Positions 1 through 11,651 are shown, counted from the stretch's first letter. The stretch: DNA of 64,000 bases from Roridomyces roridus (GCA_029378245.1 JARKIF010000004.1:310001-374000); one strand, 5' to 3'. Translations and numbers: made by a program. The notes: a model not told the origin generated them from the sequence alone.

Positions 1-1383
1 AGATAACCATGGGTCACTTTCCAGGCTTTGTAGCTTGAAGTCCATGCGAGTTTGAGATAGCAGGTTGAGCCACGGCGCATTTGCATACTGGAAGAGATAT
101 CATGGCATTCGAGTTTGAGAGTCTTGCTAATATTGAACTGGTCCTTGGTTCAACGATTGAACAAGTAGCGTCTTGCCGTCCCCCGTTCTATCGGAGTGTA
201 AAAGACTTGTTTATGAGCCTGAAAGCAAGCAAGCGAATGAGAATGAGGAGAATGAAAAATACGTACAGAACCCACTACCCTCACCGAAATCATCATCAAA
301 TAAAGTACTCAACGACATCGGCTCCGCGCGGGACATGTCTATTGTGGTTGCGGAGTGCGGCCCTTCCCAGAAGATTAATCGACCGTAATTCGTGCGGGAG
401 GAGTAGCAGCTCACCCGCGCCGTCAGCAATTCAGGTGTGAGACATAGCCCAGAGCAGAGATGCGTCGAGCTCGGAGGGTTATAACCAGTGAGGGATTTAC
501 CGAACGCTTCAGAACGCCGGCTTGACGCCGGCATGGTCGACAACTGAGCCAGGGCGTGTGTCAAGGTAGATGCAGTGGTTTGATATCGGCGTCGACGGCA
601 ATTGGCTGCCGCTGGAGCCGTCAGTGGTGGTCACGCAGGCGACACGGAGATGGCGATGGCAGAGGGAGGGAGAGCTGTGGGGACAGTTAGCATCGGTGAA
701 AAAAAGTCAAGCCGAATCACCTCCAATACCGCAAGCGCGGGCGTTGTCCACCATCGACATCATGACCTCTATGGTAGCGTAACTCGCTCCGATCCCTTTG
801 GAAATCGCTGGATGGGAGGTTTACTTTGGATTCAACGAGATGAGTGATGGACATACAGAAATTGCTGAACTCGTTTCAGCATCTATCACGATAAAATGAA
901 ATGCTCACCAGATCAGACCGAATCAGGGGGACGGGGTCCACGGTCTCCCGGTATCACTCGTCCATGGTGCATGTAGGCATATGAACTGACAGACAGACAA
1001 CTCACGAGCGAATAGATCAGACACGAAGTGGTACTGTGAAGGTGTAGTATATACTAATGGGTCATGGCTTCGAGTCTTACTCTTCGTCGCCGAATGTTAC
1101 ACATATCGGAACTAAGCGTCACCGTTTTCTCTCAAACAAAGACATTCTGAGCCGAGAACCATCCATTCAAGAGTCTAGCCGGAACCTCTGTCCGAAGAAA
1201 TAGTACTTTTGCGCTTGAACAGTTGCCGGATGCAACCCCGAAGGGTGCAGGTCGTTTGATTCGAAGCTGAGTTCTCGCGACCTCTGTTGACACCAGAAAT
1301 CGAACAGAGCTCCCCCGTCGGGGAAGAGATGAATCCAGATTTCATCATGATTGCGGCAGTAGCAATAGACGCAGCAGTGATTA
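1..1383. other. Region without a supportable gene
   Basis: I see only short unrelated open frames in all six frames, with no recognisable domain, signal peptide or consistent exon-intron pattern. It lies directly upstream of the inverted-repeat element that begins at 1384. Confidence 0.5.
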
Positions 1384-2449
1384 CAGCTAAATGCGGAACA
1401 TAAGGCTCGGCTCGATTTTTGTCAAATTTCGTGACATTTCGATCACTTTCAGTAATTACGCTGTTGTGGGCTCGTTTCTTTTCCGAGTGTCTTCGGACAT
1501 GGACCAATCGATTCCCACTGTCGCTTTACAGTGCTTAGGCTACAAGAATCATTTGTGTTATTGCATCATTCTGTCAAATCAAGGGATCCGATGTTTTTCA
1601 ACCATTGACACTTTAACTGCCTTTGGAATGTTTTTGTGCACTAAATATTGAACCATTAGTCTCTCACAGGTGCCACACAGTGCATGGGGTGGTCTGTGCA
1701 GCCAGGTATGCCGCGGTTCTGTGTCTATTTATCATAACAGAGGTGCATCACAACATGACCATATTGTTAGCCACAGGACTCCGCGGCAGATATTCTGAGC
1801 ATGTCTGACTACAGTTCAGGGTCACATCTCAAAGTTCCGGGCTATCCGGAGGCACCGGAATCTGTTGATTCAATGCAGAGTGCAGCACAACCACTCGAAT
1901 GATTGTGCTTGTCACACTTGTGTCACGCATTCCGAGCGTCTGTCGGGCAGCGTTCTGCTCGTTTTCCGTTGCGTAAATGGCCCTCGGATGAGACGGGATG
2001 ATGGTACAGGATGTCTATGAGTGGCACCACATGGGTGGTTTGAGAAAATTAGCCCGCCACGAGCTGAGATACAACTGAACAGTGATGGCAAGAGATATTG
2101 ATACACCTACTTTTTCCTCATGAATCTGGACACAATTTTCGGCCATGGCGCACTGTATCAGATGTAGGAGAGTGCCCAGGTCAAATATTGGGACCCCAGT
2201 ACATTCCCCTCAACTGCTGGTGTGTCAATAGTTGAAATTAATCATTTGCTTCTCTGGGGTTCATATTCATACGAAACCAATTCATTCAAGTACCCTAGGC
2301 ACTGTAAAAGGACGGTGGAAATCGATTGGTTCATATCCGAAGACAATCGGAAAAGAAACGAGCCCGCGACAGCGTAATTACTGAAAGTGATCGAAATGTC
2401 ACGAAATTTGACAAAAATCGAGCCGCGCCTTATGTTCCGCATTTAGCTG
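1384..2449. mobile_element. Non-autonomous TIR element (MITE-like), TA target
   Basis: About 160 bases at 1384-1545 recur in inverted orientation at about 2285-2449 with roughly 90% identity. Both outer ends begin CAGCTAAATGCGG and are bordered by TA (1382-1383 and 2450-2451). The interior of about 740 bases codes for nothing recognisable. Terminal CAG next to a TA duplication suits a Tc1/mariner-type deletion derivative. The short open frames shared by both arms are simply the two faces of the repeat, not genes. Confidence 0.7.
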
Positions 2450-2539
2450 TAAGTATTGATCTAGACAGTTGCCCGGTATTTGAGGGTCCTTGGTGGACAA
2501 AACCTGGAATTGTGCAGGGATGTGTGGTTCTTTCTTCAA

Positions 2540-3245
2540 ATCTCAACAGAAATCTCAAGATCTTGAAAGATTTGGCTCATTTTGTAAGTTGAATCAAGTT
2601 CTTGCAACATCCATTGATATCTTGCTAGTTTTTGCACAATGTGGTATTTCAAGCAGGGTTCAGGTGATATTTTCTGCATTGCAGGGATGCAAGATCTGGT
2701 GAGTCAAACAACAAATGGAAAAAAGATAAAAAAATTGACACTGGAATCCCAAATTCTGTGGTGTGTCACAAGATCTTGGAAGGTTAAAGGCCACAAGTGT
2801 CGGAGCAAATCTCACATGACAATCACTGATTTTCTGATTGCCACCCACTCAGGCTGTTGATCCGTTGGCAGCCGAACCGCCAGGAAACGGATAGATCACA
2901 CTTTGGCGCCCTTCAACATAAAATGATTGATCACAGTAGCGGCTTGAACTCGGCCACCACGGCACCACCAACTCTGGTGAGATCTTGCATCCCTATTAGA
3001 CTTGATGAGCCATATTTTGACTTTCAATCTTTCAAAATCTTTGAACATTCGCTGCAAATCAGTGGCCTCAAAATGAATCAGTGGAACTTGCACAAACTTT
3101 CAAGATCTTGGGGGGAGGAAAATTCACAAGATCTTGCAAGATGATGGTCAAATAATGCCAGGGCAAGTCGACAATCATCCAATATCTTCCAAGATCTTGA
3201 ACAAACTGGAAGATCTTGCCAAATCTTGCAAGATCTTCGAAGATG
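2540..3245. repeat. Cluster of the palindrome CAAGATCTTG and variants
   Basis: The self-complementary motif CAAGATCTTG or a close variant occurs near 2553, 2690, 2767, 2980, 3102, 3127, 3191, 3212 and 3230. The copies fall into a left group (2540-2780) and a right group (2980-3245). Two groups of one short palindrome around a non-repetitive middle look like the subterminal repeats of a DNA transposon, but I could not fix outer ends or a target duplication. Confidence 0.45.
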
Positions 3246-4015
3246 TCACGGAAATGATGGTGGTGGCAACAAGAAAATACCTTTTGTCCACCAAGGGCCT
3301 TCATACCGGTAGCTGAATGAGCGGAGCGAATGGTGAGATTGTAAAAAGCAGGATTGCAGCCAACAGCGGAGGAGGAGCGGCCGCCCAACGAGCCCAAGTC
3401 AAGGTAATGATGGTGTTCGGAAACAGAGAGATTCCAAACAATCCGAATAGAATAAACCGCGAAGTTCAAGAAAGAACCCAGCCAGTGCTGTCGCTCGACT
3501 GGGGCCAAATCCATGAGAATCCTCGGCTGCCGTACAGTTTTTCTCTCGAACGAGGGCAAGAACTTCAAGAATGAAGTAGCAGATCCAGGGACCAGTGGAA
3601 GACGGTAGACCCGATAGCTGAGCGTCCGAAGCGTTTGAACCAGGAACAAGAACAAGCAAGACCGTAGCGTAGAGCCAAGGAGCTCGAAAGAGGAACGGAG
3701 TGGCCAGCGAACTGGACTCGAAAGTCGGGAATTGAGATGATGGTGGTCGGAGAGAGAGAGAGATGCCAAACAGATACCAATACCTTGTTCTTTATTTGAT
3801 CGTTTGAATACGAAGTCTACTACGACTTGCCTCGATCTGCCGAGCACCCGTAAGCAGCCTACTTAACCAGCATTGATTCGGCATGTGATGCCTTGAGTGA
3901 TTGCGTGCCGGGCAGTGACTGATGGATCGACAGGGCCGCTCCACCGAACCATGCGGTCAGATACGAGATCTGGACCCCGTTGATTATTAGGCCTGATGGG
4001 AGGACAAATAAAGTT
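3246..4015. other. No supportable gene; one 259-codon minus frame
   Basis: A minus-strand frame (3847-3068) runs without a stop, but its product is low-complexity, resembles nothing I know, and its end overlaps the CAAGATCTTG cluster. Two short stretches (about 3400-3440 and 3735-3765) resemble each other, which suggests repeat-derived DNA. Confidence 0.4.
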
Positions 4016-4215
4016 GATTTTTCGTCTCCAGATCTGGCTGCATCTGGCTCCGAGATTTGGCCAAATCTGAGTCCGGATTGCCAAATGCAATTCGGCATTG
4101 ATGAGATTTGGCGAGTTCTGGCCAAATCTCGCCAGATTTGAGACATCGCGGACGGAAGCCAAATCTTTCCAGATCTGGGGAGATTTGGCTAGAACTGACC
4201 AGAACTGGCATGCCA
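4016..4215. repeat. Cluster of CCAAATCT/AGATTTGG and CCAGATCTGG motifs
   Basis: Within 200 bases the octamer AGATTTGG or its complement occurs at least seven times, together with CCAGATCTGG and CCAGAACTGG variants, in both orientations. The density and mixed orientation resemble transposon subterminal repeats. The motif differs from the neighbouring clusters at 2540 and 4520. Confidence 0.45.
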
Positions 4216-4513
4216 ACACCAATTCCTTGACTTATTGTCCAGTACGGACCCTCAAACAATCCGGATGGATATCATGTGTATCCCACGATGTCGAAAGGGG
4301 CAGTGGAGCGGCCAGCAGTGAGCCAGATAGCGGGCATGAATGTGCGCAAGGGAAGGCCACATGGAGAATGAATGTGGTGAGCGCGGATGGTGGAAATCGA
4401 GCCATATCGGAATGAGCAAGAGGTGAGGTCGGATGGACGAAGGTAAGGATCGTAAAGGCAGATATGACGTGGCTGCGACGGATGTCGCTAGAGCTGTCGG
4501 GGCCCATAACCTG

Positions 4514-5504
4514 TCAGAAAATGCATGCCGGAGGTGGCTACTAGAGCCAACGAGGCTCAGGATTGAGGACATCAGGAAAAAGTTTTTTGCACAGTAGCTG
4601 CCACTCATTGTTTGATAGCTCGGGTAGCTGCAGGAGCCCTGGTAGAATTGGGTGAGATGCCTGGTAGCCCTTGGTAGCTTCAGTAGCTTCTGGTTTGTAG
4701 CCTGGTAGCAGCAGTAGCTCTTCACTCAGTGCTTAGTAGCACCTAATAGACCCTCCCCTGAAGTCAGTAGAACTGGTAGACTTGTGCAGAGTGCTCAGTA
4801 GCACCCAGTCTGAGATGGTGAGTGAGCTGTTGAAATACAACACAAGTGGTGTGACAGAGCTCATAAATACTGCAATGTTCATAGAGTGCTTGTAGTGATT
4901 CAATTTCCAAAAAAAAAAAAAAATCCAAAAAAAAAAAAAAACTACTTGTCAATGAAGAGCAAGTCACACTCACAACAAGTTCAAGTCCTGAACCACTTAG
5001 GCCATGCAGATTTGATTGACTTTTGAGTCAGTTTTGACTCTCCCACCCAATAACAAGACCGGTGTCAGACAGAAATCAAATATGTGCATGTTCCGAGAAT
5101 GAGTCAGTAGAGCAAGGGAATTACTTGCAAGTTGCAAGTGCCAACACAGGTGGCACCCTGTTATCAAGCTTTTCTCGGACTTTGGCAAGCTCAATTAGTC
5201 TAGTAGTTTAGTTGTCTGGTCATAGAGATTGTTATTTACCGGAGGTCTCCCGTTTGAATCCTGCCCCTGACAAAAGTCAAGAAATTCCTCCCTAGGTTTG
5301 GAACACCATAGAAGCTTCTTTTTTGCAATCCAATTAATTGTTCATTATTGGGCGACCCTGCCTAGTCGCGCTGGTAGCTCGAGCTACTGAGAGCTACCGG
5401 GCGTTGGCAGGTGGCTACCAGGAGCCTAGTAGAGGGGTACTTGGCTACCCAGCTACCGGGGCTCCGGAGAACTACCAGAGCTGTGTATCCAAGTGCATTT
5501 TCTG
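4514..5504. mobile_element. Candidate DNA element with GGTAGCT subterminal repeats
   Basis: GGTAGCT/AGCTACC and near variants crowd both ends (4530-4750 and 5370-5480). The outer sequences CAGAAAATGCA (about 4517) and TGCATTTTCTG (about 5494) are inverted copies of each other. The interior holds two A tracts (about 4907-4940) and a tRNA-like module at 5196-5275. No clear target duplication is visible and no transposase is encoded, so this would be a non-autonomous element. Confidence 0.4.
5196..5275 (+). repeat. tRNA-derived (SINE-like) module
   Basis: An A-box-like sequence (TAGTTTAGTTG, about 5206) is followed some 45 bases later by a B-box-like sequence (GTTTGAATCC, about 5250). The acceptor stem does not pair, so this is not an intact tRNA gene. 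A similar module starting TAGTCTAGTGG lies at 29653, inside the nested element. Confidence 0.35.
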
Positions 5505-6206
5505 CTGATGGAGACACTCGAGTGCGCAAATGGACGATAGTGCGACAGGGGACGTGGAAGTCAGGAAGATAGAAGGACCGATTCATATCATACGTAGGCT
5601 GTACATCAAGTATACGGATACATACCATACGAACCGATGCAAATAAACCCAGTTCCTGACAGAAAATTGCATCCTGAGATATATTTCTCGCGCGCATACA
5701 CGCAAGAGACATGTGAAGCTGCCCGTGACCTGATCGAATTGGAGAATTTCGTCTGCCGTTATGATGCAATCCCAGCGTACCTTGGTGGGCAGCATCTCGG
5801 CCGACGTGCGTTGCGCGAGAAATAATATCAGACATCGTGGTTGGAGTCAAGAGCGGAATGATGCGTCATTTGTTTGGCGCAATCGGTCGCCTGACCTGAC
5901 CCCTTTCTTAAATGCCGGCGGGCCAGCTTCATCTCGATTCTCGGTCGCCCGTTCAACTTGCTGTTCCGATACTTGAGTTTCGACACCTGTTCAATCCGGG
6001 GTGAAACCATGACCGTTCTGTTTCTCTTTTTTGTGTGGTTGCTGGGAGAACAAAACTCGGCATGGGCCGGGTGGCTCCAGCCAATATCTAACTGCAGGTT
6101 CGGTGTGAATGAGGAGCATCCAACTCCCTCGATACCTCCAGTCGCGCACCATTCGGCTTGTTCAAACATCGAGCTTGTTTACAATCCCAAGAAAACCACA
6201 TCAGTT
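5505..6206. other. Region without a supportable gene (3' side of SET1)
   Basis: I see no recognisable coding sequence. A plus-strand frame running through 5958-6845 is the antisense shadow of SET1. Confidence 0.45.
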
Positions 6207-7714
6207 CTACAAAATAATACCCCCAAGTCTCATCGCCGTGAGCCCTTTCATCATCGCATCCCAACTCTCCTTCGAATCACGGTCAAATCGTTTGCGCCAC
6301 ATTGGATGCGTCTTGTACGCCCGACTGTTAGGGTCCACGAAAGACTCGATATCCTTCGGTACCTCCTCCACCCACCGAATCCTCGCAAGCTTCCGAGCCC
6401 ACTCGCTCGCACTCTGGGCATCTCCTGTCGCAACACAAACGACGAAACCCACCGAGAGAACCTCATAGTAGCGGAACACAGCCTCCATCCCCTCGCGCTC
6501 GATAATCGCCATCTGCCGGCGACATTCATCGAGGATCCTGCCAGTGGCCTGGGGTGCGTCGTCAAAGAGCCACAGAGAGATGCTCGGTGGGCCGGATTTT
6601 TCGAGATCGGCGCGACGCGCGTCGGATTTGGGGTCCTTGCACGAACTACAGGTGCAAACAAAGTCGTATGGCTTGAGGTCCTCGTTGCGCTGCGCCGTGG
6701 AGCCCTCAATCCCGGTATACAGGTACGTGAGTTCCTCGTCTGCTGCGATATCGCGCACGGCGAACAGTTGAAACGAAAAAGTGATCATACTCCAGTGCGT
6801 TCTGACGTTGGGAGAACAACTAGGGAAGGTTGTGGGCACAGATGATTGGAAAGGCAAGTCGGATACTCACCTATGATTCAAACGCGAAATCTTTTCGCAC
6901 ACCCCGGTGCACCTTGCAGCGACAGATCCATCCGTCACGTCTGGGCGCAGCCCTTCAATGCCCAGCCCATTCGTCCGCAAAATTCCGACGAGAGGCCCCG
7001 AGCCGTCCTCGAGATGACTATTCTTCAATGCTTTATACGCCGCCTTGTCCTCATCGGTCATCCGGCCGACAGCAACAGCCACAAACTTCTCAAGGTGATT
7101 CAGAAGATACTGACCCTGCTGCTCGGGCGTAAAGGTCGGCGGCACCCAGGTCGGCAACACCTGCGCAGCCACGAGGAGGGGCCGCTCGCTGAAATGAGTT
7201 CACCAGCCTTGATCCTACGGGTCGCAAAAACACCAAGTCCCATCCCCGGCACTTCCTTGACCCGAATGGGCGAATTCCTCCCAACGGGCATGACCATCGG
7301 CTGAGAAAATCCCGGGAGGCGCATCAACACCTCCTTGCTCCCTGGATGGAATATACACTCGGTCCTAGGCTCCCCCGAGAATGGAACAGTCGTGAAGGTG
7401 ATTCCACCCGGAACGCTGCCCGAGCTGGGATGGACCTCTTTGAGCTTCAGCTCCGAGTCATAGCCCTCAGGTACCTCTGCGATGCGTTGCGATCGTCTTG
7501 AGCCTGGGGCGCACGCAATACGGGCAGGATCGCGGCTCACCGACGTTTTGCTTGCCTATCGGGGGCTTGGAAATGATAACATTGGGAGCGGGCGCTGGGG
7601 CTAAAGGTGTATTGAGCAGAGGCCAAATGGGAGAGACGGCAAGTAGTGCGTACGTGCGGGGGAGCCCAGAGGACGCGCTTTTGCCTTGGAGCTATTCAGG
7701 AAACCACGTTTCAT
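6207..7714 (-). pseudogene. SET1: SET-domain methyltransferase paralogue with a one-base frameshift
   Basis: Four exons match the SET2 layout: 7714-7654, 7594-7541, 7476-6871 and 6819-6207. The start MKRGFLNSSKAKARP, the nSET motif GMGLGVFATRRIKAGEL, the split NHSCSPN motif, DEELTYLY and the post-SET CTCSSC are all present. At about 7192-7195 one T of a run is missing (ATTTCAGC where SET3 and SET4 read ATTTTTAGC or ATTTTCAGC). The frame shifts just after GELI and would end about 40 residues on. The downstream frame is otherwise intact to the stop at 6207, so the break is recent or a homopolymer sequencing error. Intron 3 (51 bases) is the exact empty-site counterpart of the KDZ insertion in SET3. 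Confidence 0.8.
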
Positions 7715-7919
7715 CTTGACGAGGGGAGGAGAGAAGTCGACGGGCGTCAGGGCAGCTTCTTAGTCAAAGCAGGCTCGTTTACGTCTGCGCATCAAGAACG
7801 CGCCCGGCTTGCGCCGATGGCGGGCGGTGAGTTCCACGTCGCGAGCACGAAAACAGAAGTCCTGAAGCAGTCAAGTTTGGATGAGAGAGTGTGAAGCCAT
7901 GGCGGGCGTTGGCAAAGAG

Positions 7920-7970
7920 AGCACTAGTACTCAGCATGAGTCATGTTTATAGTCCGATCAGATCGGATTC
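7920..7970 (-). promoter_or_regulatory. SET1 distal upstream block: GCN4/AP-1-type site plus palindrome
   Basis: ATGAGTCAT (7936-7944, perfect Gcn4/AP-1 consensus) sits 8 bases from the near-palindrome TCCGATCAGATCGGA (7953-7967). The same pair, in the same relative order, lies upstream of SET5 and at an orphan site at 56.5 kb; the palindrome alone lies upstream of SET3 and SET4. Conservation across paralogues suggests a shared promoter element. Binding is inferred from the motif only. Confidence 0.45.
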
Positions 7971-9124
7971 TCACTTGCTCTTGATCCCCATGTCCTCCAA
8001 CTCCCGGGACTCTCCCCTGTGCAGTTCCGTGGCGCTTCACATTCTGAGTTGTGTACCGGCTCTCAGAACGCCCGACTGCTCTAGGCCTCCCGGCGGTAGG
8101 TGTTCAAGCTGCGCGACTCTCTCGCATGGACTCGCAAAGCTGAAAACCAGACAACTTCTCCGATCTCCGAATCCCTTCCTCCCCTACTTGGATGAAATGT
8201 GGAGCTATCTGTACAACTGAGTCTTTACACTTTCCCTGTCTGCGGAGTCCAAAATCGACTGACGCAACAACCCAACCAGTCGGCGTCCCGCGGATAACAA
8301 GGATGAGGCAATCATCGGTGCCAAGTAGCACATCGGTGTTGGAGAATTAACCTCGAAGACGGCTTTCTGGAATACGGCTGAGGACGCGCAGAGGAGCTCG
8401 TTCGATTCGGGGTCTGCGCCTGGCCGTGGCAGACAACAATACGTGAATTTTTTCCCCCCAACCCGTTGAGGGCGGTGGAGTCGAGGTGTGCCAATCCTTT
8501 GCTGTATGTCTATTTTATTTTCATGGAATGATTGAACTGAATAGTCCACGGTGTGTCGGTCCTTGTCGGAGGGGCACCTCTGTGCATGGCAACGACCTCG
8601 AACTCAAGATATCATCGGCACTGTACAACCAATACATGTGACAACCTCTTGCTGCCAATGCAGGCCCCGGGACCTTGCAGACCCCGTTCGAATCGGGATG
8701 CGGCCATTTCACCTCTCCCGCATTGTTTTTAGACGCATGCAATCTGTCCTTGCACGGCTTAGTAGGGTTCGGCGTTCGCCACGCTACAAATTTCCACTGA
8801 TATTCTCCCGAATCGGATACAATAAGTCGTTCAAATTGTATTTCTCCCGGGTCGCGTCGAGTGGACTGTTTCCACACATCTACAATAGGCAAACATCAAG
8901 CAAACATTCCAAATTTTGCCATGCTGCATTTCGAGTGAATGCCACAGGGGTTCCAATCAGAAATCTTATCTGCGGCGCCTTCTAGGAAGCTCCAGGGAAC
9001 GGGTATCTCCCGGCCGGGAGAACATCTACTCGCAAGTTGAGCGGACTCAGGGAGCAGATACTTATTTACGTTACTCAGTCCTCATAAAAAGGTTGCACGA
9101 AGACTGCATGGTAAGTATCCAACC
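7971..9124. other. Region without a supportable gene
   Basis: Several 70-140-codon frames exist on both strands but none resembles a known family. The stretch contains a T-arm-like hairpin at 8682-8697 (CCCCGTTCGAATCGGG), one of many in this window. Confidence 0.4.
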
Positions 9125-9388
9125 ATGGTTCCCTCAGACTTTCTCCTCAACATCCTGCTTGTTCTCCCAGGACTATTCGCCACCCCTTCCTGGGCCGTCG
9201 TCCCACCCACGCCTGCCCTCTGCTGTATCTCGGGCACCGTCTGTGGCCGTGGCATTGCCAACCTGCCTGGACACAGTATCGAAGATTCACGCCCAGTACC
9301 GGTCGCATCACTTCAGCCAGACATTGGTTGCTGCTGCCTTGCGCCGAATGAGGCTGGATGTGCGACCATCTGTGGAGGTAAGTGCTAG
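9125..9388 (+). CDS. Candidate small secreted cysteine-rich protein
   Basis: An 87-residue frame opens with a hydrophobic signal-peptide-like segment (about residues 5-24, ending PSWA). A short mature part follows with nine cysteines in the pattern CC-C-CCC-C-C-C. That spacing is not the hydrophobin pattern C-CC-C-C-CC-C. A TATA-like CATAAAAAGG lies about 40 bases upstream. A GTAAGT donor near the 3' end could replace the last few residues by splicing. The family is not recognised. Small secreted cysteine-rich proteins are common in mushrooms, but a chance frame cannot be excluded. Confidence 0.4.
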   Translation: MVPSDFLLNILLVLPGLFATPSWAVVPPTPALCCISGTVCGRGIANLPGHSIEDSRPVPVASLQPDIGCCCLAPNEAGCATICGGKC

Positions 9389-11122
9389 CTATTGCTCTTT
9401 CGAGGTCAACTTATGTATGCTGGCGATCTAGTGTGAGCTACTCGGAATTTGAACACCGGGGGAACTCGCTGGGAACTTGAATATGCAGGAGAGAATTCTT
9501 GGGCGCACTTCGAGAGGGTCTATGTAGGTAGGATTGTGTGTAAATTAGGAAAGGATCAATCATTTCGTTGAATGTCCGGTATGTACCCGGGGGTAGCTTC
9601 GCCGGAGCTCGTCATCAACTGCAATATTGAACCGTGTGAATTCGTAATTCGTAGATAAGATCAATATATTTATGGTGAGCATTCGACAAGGGAGCAGGTA
9701 TGTGTGTATGTGCACAAAACCTCGGTGCGGCGTACTCAGGACTCGCTGGAGAAATTTCTAATCATCCGGAGCCCCACCGTTCGACTCGGGGCCGGCTGAA
9801 TTGCCCTGCTACCTCTTACAAACCTTTTTAGCGGCCCCACAGAGTAGGTTACAGGGCGTCAGCTCGCTGTTCACGGAGCCGAAGCCGAGATGTCGATTTT
9901 GGTCGTCCACAACATTCAGAAAATTCTTTCTAGGGTAGAGGGCAGACCTCAACTGTGGGAGAAATCAATGGATGATCAGATCGATATTCCAAATGCCGAC
10001 TTGTTCCGAGAATACTGTAAAAACCCCGAATCGACTGCATTGCACAGGTGCCTGCAGAGATTGCGTTTTTCCAGTATAACCGCCCGCTTGTTGTCGGCAA
10101 AAAATGGAAAGTATGAGTCAAATATGAAATATCACGACCACCGAATCGAACGGGCCATTTTGCACGCGTCTTGCGTGGTCCAGAAAATGACTCCACGAAA
10201 TGCACTCCAACTCTTTTCTGCATGCATGTCTGCAGGAACACGATTTTATTTGTGATTTTCCAGAGCTTTAAATGCCAAGGATGATGTCTGGGAACCGCCC
10301 GCCTCCTGTTGACAAAAAGCTACAGCTTAGAGATTATCACTCTCAAGGGCCGAGCACGAGTCGAACATGCGAGAGTTGTACGGTATCTCAAACTTATCTT
10401 CCATCAGGGACCACCGGTACCTGCATCAGCTCACCAGCACTCACCCTTGCAGGCATCGTCTCTGATTTGTCCTTCATTCGTGCAAGTGTATCCTGGTCTC
10501 GGTTACAGGTTACATGGCACGCAACGCGGCTCGACATCCCGGCGGAACGCAGCGAACGCTGGAAATCGAATCAATTCGCCTACTGTCACGAGTACCCGCC
10601 GGAAATTTTCTTACAATAAAATGGCGTGGTCTTGAAGCTGGCTTTCGCCCCCTCGTGTGTCCCTCTCCTCCCATCCCGTTCGATGACACGGACTCCACCA
10701 CTGGGTAACGGCTCCAGCGACGGACCTAGGTCCTAGATTTAAACTGGACACATGCTCACATTGGTGAAAGTGACGGTGTCAGTCGCTCAGGCTGACTGGT
10801 GTGTCTCCTGCTGCGCTTCTCTCTTTCATCGGACCTTGACTCGACACTGGGCGAGACTGCGCGCTTCTTCCACTGGAGATCGATTTCTAACTGAAACGTC
10901 GTCGGACGGCGACCGCTCTGGGCATTGCCGACGACAACAATCCACGAGTACTGAACAGCGACTCGTCACTCACTGGATCTTCATTTGACTTGTGTCTCCA
11001 AAAACTGTTGAATCCTTCAAAAATATCATACAATATCACTATACTCGGATACAAAAACACGGAAATCCTATCTTACAAGCGATTCTTTCCTTTGTCAACA
11101 TCACTGGCTTTCACGCATGCAT
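9389..11122. other. Region without a supportable gene; dispersed repeat copy at 10100-10250
   Basis: I recognise no gene. At 10135-10185 (minus strand) lies one copy of a dispersed repeat whose core is CACGCAAGACGCGTG followed by CCCGTTCGATTCGG. Related copies lie at 16230-16280 and 17355-17395, with a diverged one at 42775-42825. Another T-arm-like hairpin is at 9777-9793. Confidence 0.4.
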
Positions 11123-11651
11123 TCAGATATGCACGGGCTTCATGGGCTGCGAGATCCTCCCCGCACCACCGAAACCCTTGCCGCCGCCTCCCCGAGCACC
11201 GGCATCCCGCGTCGGGCGAGCCATCTCGGCTTTGCGTTGAGCGAGCTCGAGGAGCTTACGCTCGTTGGCGAGGTCCTGCTTCTTGTCTTTGCGGGGTGCC
11301 TCTTCTTCGTTGTTATTGTTGTGAGGGGGTGGGACATGCGCTTCGGTGGGTGCGACGGGACGGGGGTAGTCGGTCACTGGCTCTGGCTCTGGGGCCGGGT
11401 CGGTCTGTGCTGGTTCTCTGTGGGTGGGTAGCCAAGGGTCAGTCCCGGCACGCAGAAGAGGGTTATAGGACGCACACAGGAGGCCGTGGTCTGTGCTTCA
11501 TCGTAATATTAATGGAATGCCGCCGTCCACCGACTTTGACTGTACAGGAGGGTGAGTTAAGGTGCATCTTCATCTTGGGGACGAGTCACGACGACGACGC
11601 ACTGGCAGGAGGGTGGTTGGCGATGAAGTTGTCGATGGCTACGTCGGTCAT
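11123..11651 (-). CDS. Small hypothetical protein with a lysine-rich helix and glycine-rich tail
   Basis: I read two exons: a short first exon from 11651 (MTDVAIDNFIANHPPA) and a second ending at the stop at 11123, joined by an intron of roughly 190 bases. The product is about 110 residues: an acidic proline/glutamate-rich stretch, a charged helix (KDKKQDLANERKLLELAQRK) and a tail with GARGGGGKGFGGAG. The RGG-like tail could bind RNA, but I recognise no family. It is transcribed away from the poly(A) polymerase gene that starts at 12158. The long intron is the least certain part. Confidence 0.45.

Noticed and set aside
1175..1507. Minus frame 1507-1175 sharing a peptide with a plus frame at 2326-2592
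   Set aside because: The shared peptide is only the translation of the two inverted arms of the element at 1384-2449.
3068..3847. 259-codon minus-strand frame
   Set aside because: Low-complexity composition, no domain, partly inside a short-palindrome repeat cluster; likely chance.
5958..6845. 295-codon plus-strand frame
   Set aside because: It is antisense to exon 4 of SET1, whose SET motifs are on the minus strand.
8636..8712. Possible tRNA gene around the CCCCGTTCGAATCGGG arm
   Set aside because: The T-arm is good, but the upstream stem-loop lacks the conserved U before the anticodon, no D-arm or acceptor pairing can be drawn, and the same hairpin recurs elsewhere without tRNA context.
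9125..9388. Hydrophobin
   Set aside because: Cysteine spacing is CC-C-CCC-C-C-C, not the C-CC-C-C-CC-C pattern of hydrophobins.
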